Under the pieces are notes generated by a model. That model saw nothing but the letters and a program-made list of their open reading frames with translations. It ran no database searches and was not told the origin of the DNA. A stretch of DNA of 17,806 nucleotides. Source: an uncultured Succinatimonas sp. GTDB lineage: Bacteria; Pseudomonadota; Gammaproteobacteria; Enterobacterales; Succinivibrionaceae. The stretch covers positions 1-17,806 of the forward strand of contig NZ_CAJKVK010000039.1 in assembly GCF_905203285.1 (NCBI RefSeq). The letters are read 5' to 3'. Below are positions 14,707 through 17,806 of this stretch, piece after piece. Position 1 is the first letter of the stretch, and each line of letters begins with the position of its first letter. The position numbers were made by a program, and so were the translations under genes.

Positions 14707-15078
14707 TTAAAATACCGCTTTTTCCTCAGCAATAACAGCGTCAGTCATGGTAAATTGCGACAAACTGTGCTCTTTTGCTTGTATGCAAATATAGCTGATT
14801 CCTTCATTCCCTGCTTTAATGCAGCGTTTGACCGCAGGCTTTACTTTAAGTGCAGAACCTTTCTTTAAATCAAAAATCCTGCCGTCGGCGTAAAATTTAC
14901 CCGACCCTTTTAACACCAGATAAAACTCCTCATTTTCTTTATGGGAATGCACAAAGGGAATTTCTGCATCTTTAGGCAAATTGTTATAAGAGACCTCAGC
15001 CCCCGTCAAAGACAAAAGTTCATGAAATTCGGTACGGGCTGCATTTAAGTCAGTATTAATAAGCTTAATATTTTCCAT
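14707..15078 (-). CDS. Small cupin domain protein
   Basis: A single-domain cupin of 123 residues. The first cupin motif is good: H44-x-H46-x3-E50 followed by L-V-L-K-G-S-G, giving three likely metal ligands. In the second motif the usual His is missing; the region reads L-K-V-K-P-A-V-K-R-C, so the fourth ligand may be absent or replaced by Cys86. Cupins of this size act as isomerases, dioxygenases or small-molecule sensors, and no specific function can be given. A strong AAAGGAGAG precedes the start. It is first in a two-gene unit with the HxlR regulator, a pairing that suggests a response to a reactive compound or oxidant. Confidence 0.85.
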   Translation of the reverse strand: MENIKLINTDLNAARTEFHELLSLTGAEVSYNNLPKDAEIPFVHSHKENEEFYLVLKGSGKFYADGRIFDLKKGSALKVKPAVKRCIKAGNEGISYICIQAKEHSLSQFTMTDAVIAEEKAVF

Positions 15079-15106
15079 TTTTGCTCTCCTTTAAAAATTT
15101 TTCTTA

Positions 15107-15134
15107 ATCATATGAAAAGCAAAATTTTTGACAA
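15107..15134 (-). promoter_or_regulatory. Promoter of the cupin-hxlR unit, with palindrome in the spacer
   Basis: On the minus strand TTGTCA (15134-15129) and TATGAT (15112-15107) are 16 bp apart, each differing from consensus at one position. The spacer contains the near-palindrome CAAAAATTTTG, a possible operator for the HxlR protein encoded in the same unit. Confidence 0.6.
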
Positions 15135-15260
15135 GAACGCACTTTTTGGTAACCGCCTGAATTTTATTTTTTTATCATTATTTAACTTCTTCTTTTTTGC
15201 TAAAAACAAATATAAAACAAACACATATAACCAACATGTAAATATTTTTTCTTTACCTGC

Positions 15261-15289
15261 GCTTAAATCGGCTTATATATCTGTATAAT
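15261..15289 (+). promoter_or_regulatory. Candidate pyrBI promoter
   Basis: A perfect TATAAT lies at 15284-15289; the hexamer 17 bp upstream (GCTTAA) is poor. Start is predicted near 15293-15297, in AAAGTTTTC. That places a run of T at the start of the transcript, the feature used in E. coli for UTP-sensitive reiterative initiation at pyrBI. This link is speculative. Confidence 0.45.
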
Positions 15290-15295
15290 AAAGTT

Positions 15296-15330
15296 TTCAG
15301 GAGCAGCGCAAAAGTGTGCGTTTTCCTGAA
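15296..15330 (+). promoter_or_regulatory. 5' leader stem-loop of pyrBI mRNA
   Basis: TTCAGGA (15296-15302) pairs with TCCTGAA (15324-15330), and AGCGCA (15305-15310) with TGCGTT (15317-15322, one G-U pair), around loop AAAGTG. The stem totals 13 pairs with a small internal loop. It starts at or within a few bases of the predicted transcript end and has no following T-tract, so it is a leader structure rather than a terminator. Confidence 0.65.
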
Positions 15331-15391
15331 AAGCGTACCTCAATGCGTCCCGTTCCGACTGTCACACAGTTTACTTAAAGGGACACTATCA

Positions 15392-16315
15392 ATGACAAAT
15401 CCCCTCTTTCAAAAAGATATCATTTCCATTTCGGAATTTACCCGCGATCATTTTGAATTAGTTTTAGACACCGCCCAAAAATTAAAAGAGAATCCCCGCG
15501 ATGATCTTTTAAAAGGAAGGCTTATCGGCGTTACCTTCTTTGAAGGTTCTACCCGTACCCGTCTTTCTTTTGAAACCGCCATTAACCGTTTAGGCGGCCG
15601 CGTCATCGGTTTTGCCGATGCCTCCAACACCTCACTTGGCAAAAAGGGCGAAACTCTTACCGACTCAATCCGTATCATCACCTCATATGTTGATGCCTTA
15701 GTCATGCGTCACCACATGGAAGGCGCTGCCCGCCTGGCTGCCGACATTTCACCGGTTCCGGTCATAAACGCCGGCGACGGAGCCAATCAGCATCCGTCAC
15801 AAACCCTGCTTGATCTCTTTACCATTAAAGAGACTCAAGGACATCTTGATGAAATTAAAATTGCCTTCGTCGGTGATTTAAAATACGGACGCACCGTGCA
15901 TTCATTAGCCGAGGCTCTTTCTCTTTATAATGCACGTATTTATTTAGTATCCCCTGAATCACTTGCCATGCCTAAATACATTCTCGATCATTTAGATCGT
16001 GCCGGCATCAAGTACTCAGTACACAGAACCATTGAAGAAGTCATCCCTGAAGTTGACATCCTTTATATGACCCGTGTTCAGAAAGAGCGTTTTGATGAAA
16101 CCGAGTATCAGCATCTGCGTTCTAAGTTCATTTTGAACTCTTCAATGCTTACAGAAGCCAAATCCAACATGAAGATCCTGCATCCGCTGCCGCGTATTGA
16201 CGAAATCACATTGGATGTTGATAAATCAAGCCACGCTTACTACTTCCAGCAGGCAGCCAACGGTGTTTATGCCCGTCAGGCTCTCTTGTCCTTGGTTTTA
16301 AATAAGGAGATCTAA
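15392..16315 (+). CDS. pyrB: Aspartate carbamoyltransferase catalytic chain
   Basis: PyrB condenses carbamoyl phosphate with aspartate, the first committed step of pyrimidine synthesis, and forms the 2C3:3R2 holoenzyme with PyrI. From the ATG at 15392 the protein has 307 residues (E. coli 311) and begins M-T-N-P-L-F-Q-K-D-I-I-S-I, directly comparable with the enteric start. That, with AAAGGG before this ATG, rules out the longer frame opening with GTG at 15314. Carbamoyl-phosphate binding residues are in S-T-R-T-R-L-S-F-E (53-61) and S-L-G-K-K-G-E (81-87, K84). H-P-S-Q-T (134-138) and H-P-L-P-R near the C-terminus complete the active site. pyrI follows after one base. The leader has a hairpin but no attenuator. 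Confidence 0.97.
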   Translation: MTNPLFQKDIISISEFTRDHFELVLDTAQKLKENPRDDLLKGRLIGVTFFEGSTRTRLSFETAINRLGGRVIGFADASNTSLGKKGETLTDSIRIITSYVDALVMRHHMEGAARLAADISPVPVINAGDGANQHPSQTLLDLFTIKETQGHLDEIKIAFVGDLKYGRTVHSLAEALSLYNARIYLVSPESLAMPKYILDHLDRAGIKYSVHRTIEEVIPEVDILYMTRVQKERFDETEYQHLRSKFILNSSMLTEAKSNMKILHPLPRIDEITLDVDKSSHAYYFQQAANGVYARQALLSLVLNKEI

Positions 16316-16316
16316 C

Positions 16317-16820
16317 ATGAGTGAAGCAACTAAGACCGCTGATGTCTCCAAAGGAAAATTAATGGTCGAGGCTATCGCCAACGGTACTGTTATCGACCAT
16401 ATCGCCCCGGGACAAGCAATGAACATTCTGCGCTTGTTTAACTTCCTCGGCAAACACAATCATATTACTGTCGGATTCAATTTAAGATCAGGAGAACTCG
16501 GCAGCAAAGACATCATTAAGATTGCCGATGTTACTTTCTCCCCGAGCGAAACCGAGCAGCTGGCTATTTTGGCTCCTAACGCCACCATCAACAATATCAA
16601 AGACTACAAAGTCATTGATAAATATAATCTGCGCTTACCGCTTGAATCAGTCGGCGCTTTTTCTTGCCCTAACAGCAACTGCGTAACGCATATGGAAAAA
16701 GCAGCAACTCCGCGCTTTAAGATCTTTAAACAAGGCGACCAGGTCATGATGCGCTGCCACTATTGCGAACGTGTCTTTACCCGTGAAGTTATTCTTGAAA
16801 ACAATAACCTCCAGTCTTAA
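16317..16820 (+). CDS. pyrI: Aspartate carbamoyltransferase regulatory chain
   Basis: PyrI binds ATP, CTP and UTP in its N-terminal allosteric domain and contacts PyrB through a zinc domain. It makes the enzyme feedback-inhibited by pyrimidines. Here it has 167 residues (E. coli 153), the difference being about nine extra at the N-terminus and a few at the C-terminus. The allosteric domain has V-E-A-I-A-N-G-T-V-I-D-H-I (17-29), and the four zinc ligands are C117, C122, C147 and C150 (C-P-N-S-N-C and C-H-Y-C). AAGGAG lies within the end of pyrB, whose stop is one base before the ATG, so translation is coupled to give matched subunit amounts. A strong terminator follows. Confidence 0.97.
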   Translation: MSEATKTADVSKGKLMVEAIANGTVIDHIAPGQAMNILRLFNFLGKHNHITVGFNLRSGELGSKDIIKIADVTFSPSETEQLAILAPNATINNIKDYKVIDKYNLRLPLESVGAFSCPNSNCVTHMEKAATPRFKIFKQGDQVMMRCHYCERVFTREVILENNNLQS

Positions 16821-16839
16821 TCAAAAAGATTATTCATTT

Positions 16840-16866
16840 AAATCGGTCCGCACGGACCGATTTTTT
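16840..16866 (+). terminator. Terminator of pyrBI
   Basis: A perfect 10-bp stem, AAATCGGTCC (16840-16849) with GGACCGATTT (16854-16863), has the four-base loop GCAC and runs into T6. Confidence 0.95.
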
Positions 16867-17022
16867 CATACTCAAAAACTCACAAAAAACTAAACCTTTC
16901 ATTCTTCAAAATATTCACTTAGTCACCCGAACCGAAAATAAGCAATAATTTTTCTCCCTGCGATATAGAACAAGAAGAGCTAAAATTCTTACCGAAGATA
17001 CAGCATGATCAGAGGAAATAAT

Positions 17023-17712
17023 ATGAAAACTGTAGGATTATTAGGCGGAATGAGCTGGGAGAGTACCGTAACCTACTATCAAAACATCAATGAAACGGTA
17101 AAAGAAAAACTTGGCGGTCTGCACTCGGCCAAAATATTAATGTACAGCGTCGATTTTGATGAAATTGAAAAGCTTCAGGCAAGCGGTAATTGGGAGCAAA
17201 GCGCTCAGATCTTAGCTGATGCTGCGTGCCGTCTTGAAAAGGCCGGAGCCGATTTCATTGTGATATGTACTAACACCATGCACAAAGTAGCCCCGCAAAT
17301 CCAATCACATATAAATATTCCGATTTTACATATTGCCGATGCAACCGCCGATGAACTTACTAAAGCTAATATCAAAACGGTAGCTTTGCTTGGTACCAAG
17401 TACACAATGACTCAGGATTTTTACAAAAACAAAATCAGTAAAAGAAATATCAATGTTCTAATTCCTGATGATAAAGATATTGAAACGATAAATCATGTTA
17501 TCTACGATGAGCTGTGCCGCGGAATCATCTCTGATGCTTCACGCAAAGAGTATGTCCGCATAATATCCTCTTTACAGCAAAAAGGAGCACAGGGCGTGAT
17601 TCTCGGCTGCACGGAAATCGGACTTTTAATCTCGCAAAAAGATTTACCGATCCCGGTATTTGACACTACCTATATTCATGCAAGAAAAACAGCTTTGCAA
17701 TTGCTTAATTAA
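17023..17712 (+). CDS. Aspartate/glutamate racemase family, RacD/YgeA-like
   Basis: A 229-residue cofactor-independent amino-acid racemase, nearly collinear with E. coli YgeA (230). It opens M-K-T-V-G-L-L-G-G-M-S-W-E-S-T and contains L-G-G-L-H-S-A. The two catalytic cysteines are C82 (C-T-N-T-M-H) and C196 (G-C-T-E-I-G), one on each face of the substrate. YgeA acts on a broad set of amino acids such as homoserine, so D-aspartate production should not be assumed. I chose the ATG at 17023 because AGAGGA lies seven bases before it and the protein then starts as in the family. The frame could be extended to an ATG at 17005, but that has no good ribosome binding site. The gene is alone between two terminators. 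Confidence 0.93.
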   Translation: MKTVGLLGGMSWESTVTYYQNINETVKEKLGGLHSAKILMYSVDFDEIEKLQASGNWEQSAQILADAACRLEKAGADFIVICTNTMHKVAPQIQSHINIPILHIADATADELTKANIKTVALLGTKYTMTQDFYKNKISKRNINVLIPDDKDIETINHVIYDELCRGIISDASRKEYVRIISSLQQKGAQGVILGCTEIGLLISQKDLPIPVFDTTYIHARKTALQLLN

Positions 17713-17736
17713 ACCCGGATTTTCAAATATCTTTTT

Positions 17737-17761
17737 ACGCTCCCAAACGGGGCGTATTTTT
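17737..17761 (+). terminator. Terminator of the racemase gene
   Basis: ACGCTCC (17737-17743) pairs with GGGGCGT (17749-17755, one G-U pair) around CAAAC, followed by AT5. It begins 24 bases after the stop codon. Confidence 0.85.
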
Positions 17762-17806
17762 AGACACAAATCTATTTTGTTGATTTAAAAGCCTTATTTT
17801 CACTTA

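Noticed and set aside
15343..15378. An 11-codon leader peptide ahead of pyrB (MRPVPTVTQFT)
   Set aside because: It has an ATG and its stop overlaps the pyrB ribosome binding site, but it has no Shine-Dalgarno and no uridine-rich coding or downstream attenuator. It is too weak to annotate.
15314..15391. N-terminal extension of PyrB from a GTG at 15314
   Set aside because: The GTG lies in the loop of the leader hairpin with no ribosome binding site, the extension has no counterpart in the family, and the ATG at 15392 gives the expected start.
17005..17022. Longer start of the racemase at 17005
   Set aside because: The six extra residues are absent from the family and the better ribosome binding site serves the ATG at 17023.

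Overview
The window comes from an AT-rich gammaproteobacterium. It carries a pyrBI operon with the class-specific zinc-binding regulatory chain, a RacD/YgeA-type racemase, CreD, a NupG-type nucleoside permease and an enteric-length phosphoglucomutase. These proteins are recognisably related to the enteric versions but clearly diverged. Together with the anaerobe-like, low-GC coding style this suggests Aeromonadales/Succinivibrionaceae or a close relative. That placement is an inference; the window has no rRNA or other marker to prove it.

Left part (1-7024, mostly accessory). The window opens inside the first codons of a minus-strand gene that looks like an AAA_14/DUF4143 ATPase. It is divergent from a stand-alone PP2C-like phosphatase. 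The intergenic region between them holds four copies of a 12-bp motif at 31-32 bp spacing. A bidirectional hairpin separates the phosphatase from a minus-strand run read as chaperone (4724-4260), large protein of unknown fold (4208-2592), then creD (2530-1214). The small acidic protein has the features of a CesT-type class I type III secretion chaperone, so the 538-residue protein behind it is a candidate secreted effector with no recognised catalytic domain. No secretion apparatus genes are in the window. Next to the pair lies a full-length IS1634-like transposase in which two of the expected catalytic residues appear to be replaced, and no terminal inverted repeats were found.

Middle part (7025-14119, plus strand). 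A tight operon encodes phosphoglucomutase, a PhnP-like metallo-beta-lactamase-fold hydrolase, a nucleoside/H+ symporter and a YjbB-type Na/Pi transporter with a PhoU-like tail. It is closed by a strong terminator. A second transcription unit holds an exported flavodoxin-like protein and an inosine/uridine-type nucleoside hydrolase. Read together, permease, hydrolase, hexose/pentose phosphate mutase, possible cyclic-phosphate esterase and phosphate transporter fit a nucleoside scavenging theme.

Right part (14120-17806). On the minus strand lie tRNA-Trp(CCA), whose promoter is folded into the terminator of the gene upstream, an HxlR regulator and a cupin. On the plus strand follow pyrBI, with a stable hairpin at the predicted 5' end of the message and no intrinsic attenuator, then a strong terminator, and an amino-acid racemase with its own terminator.
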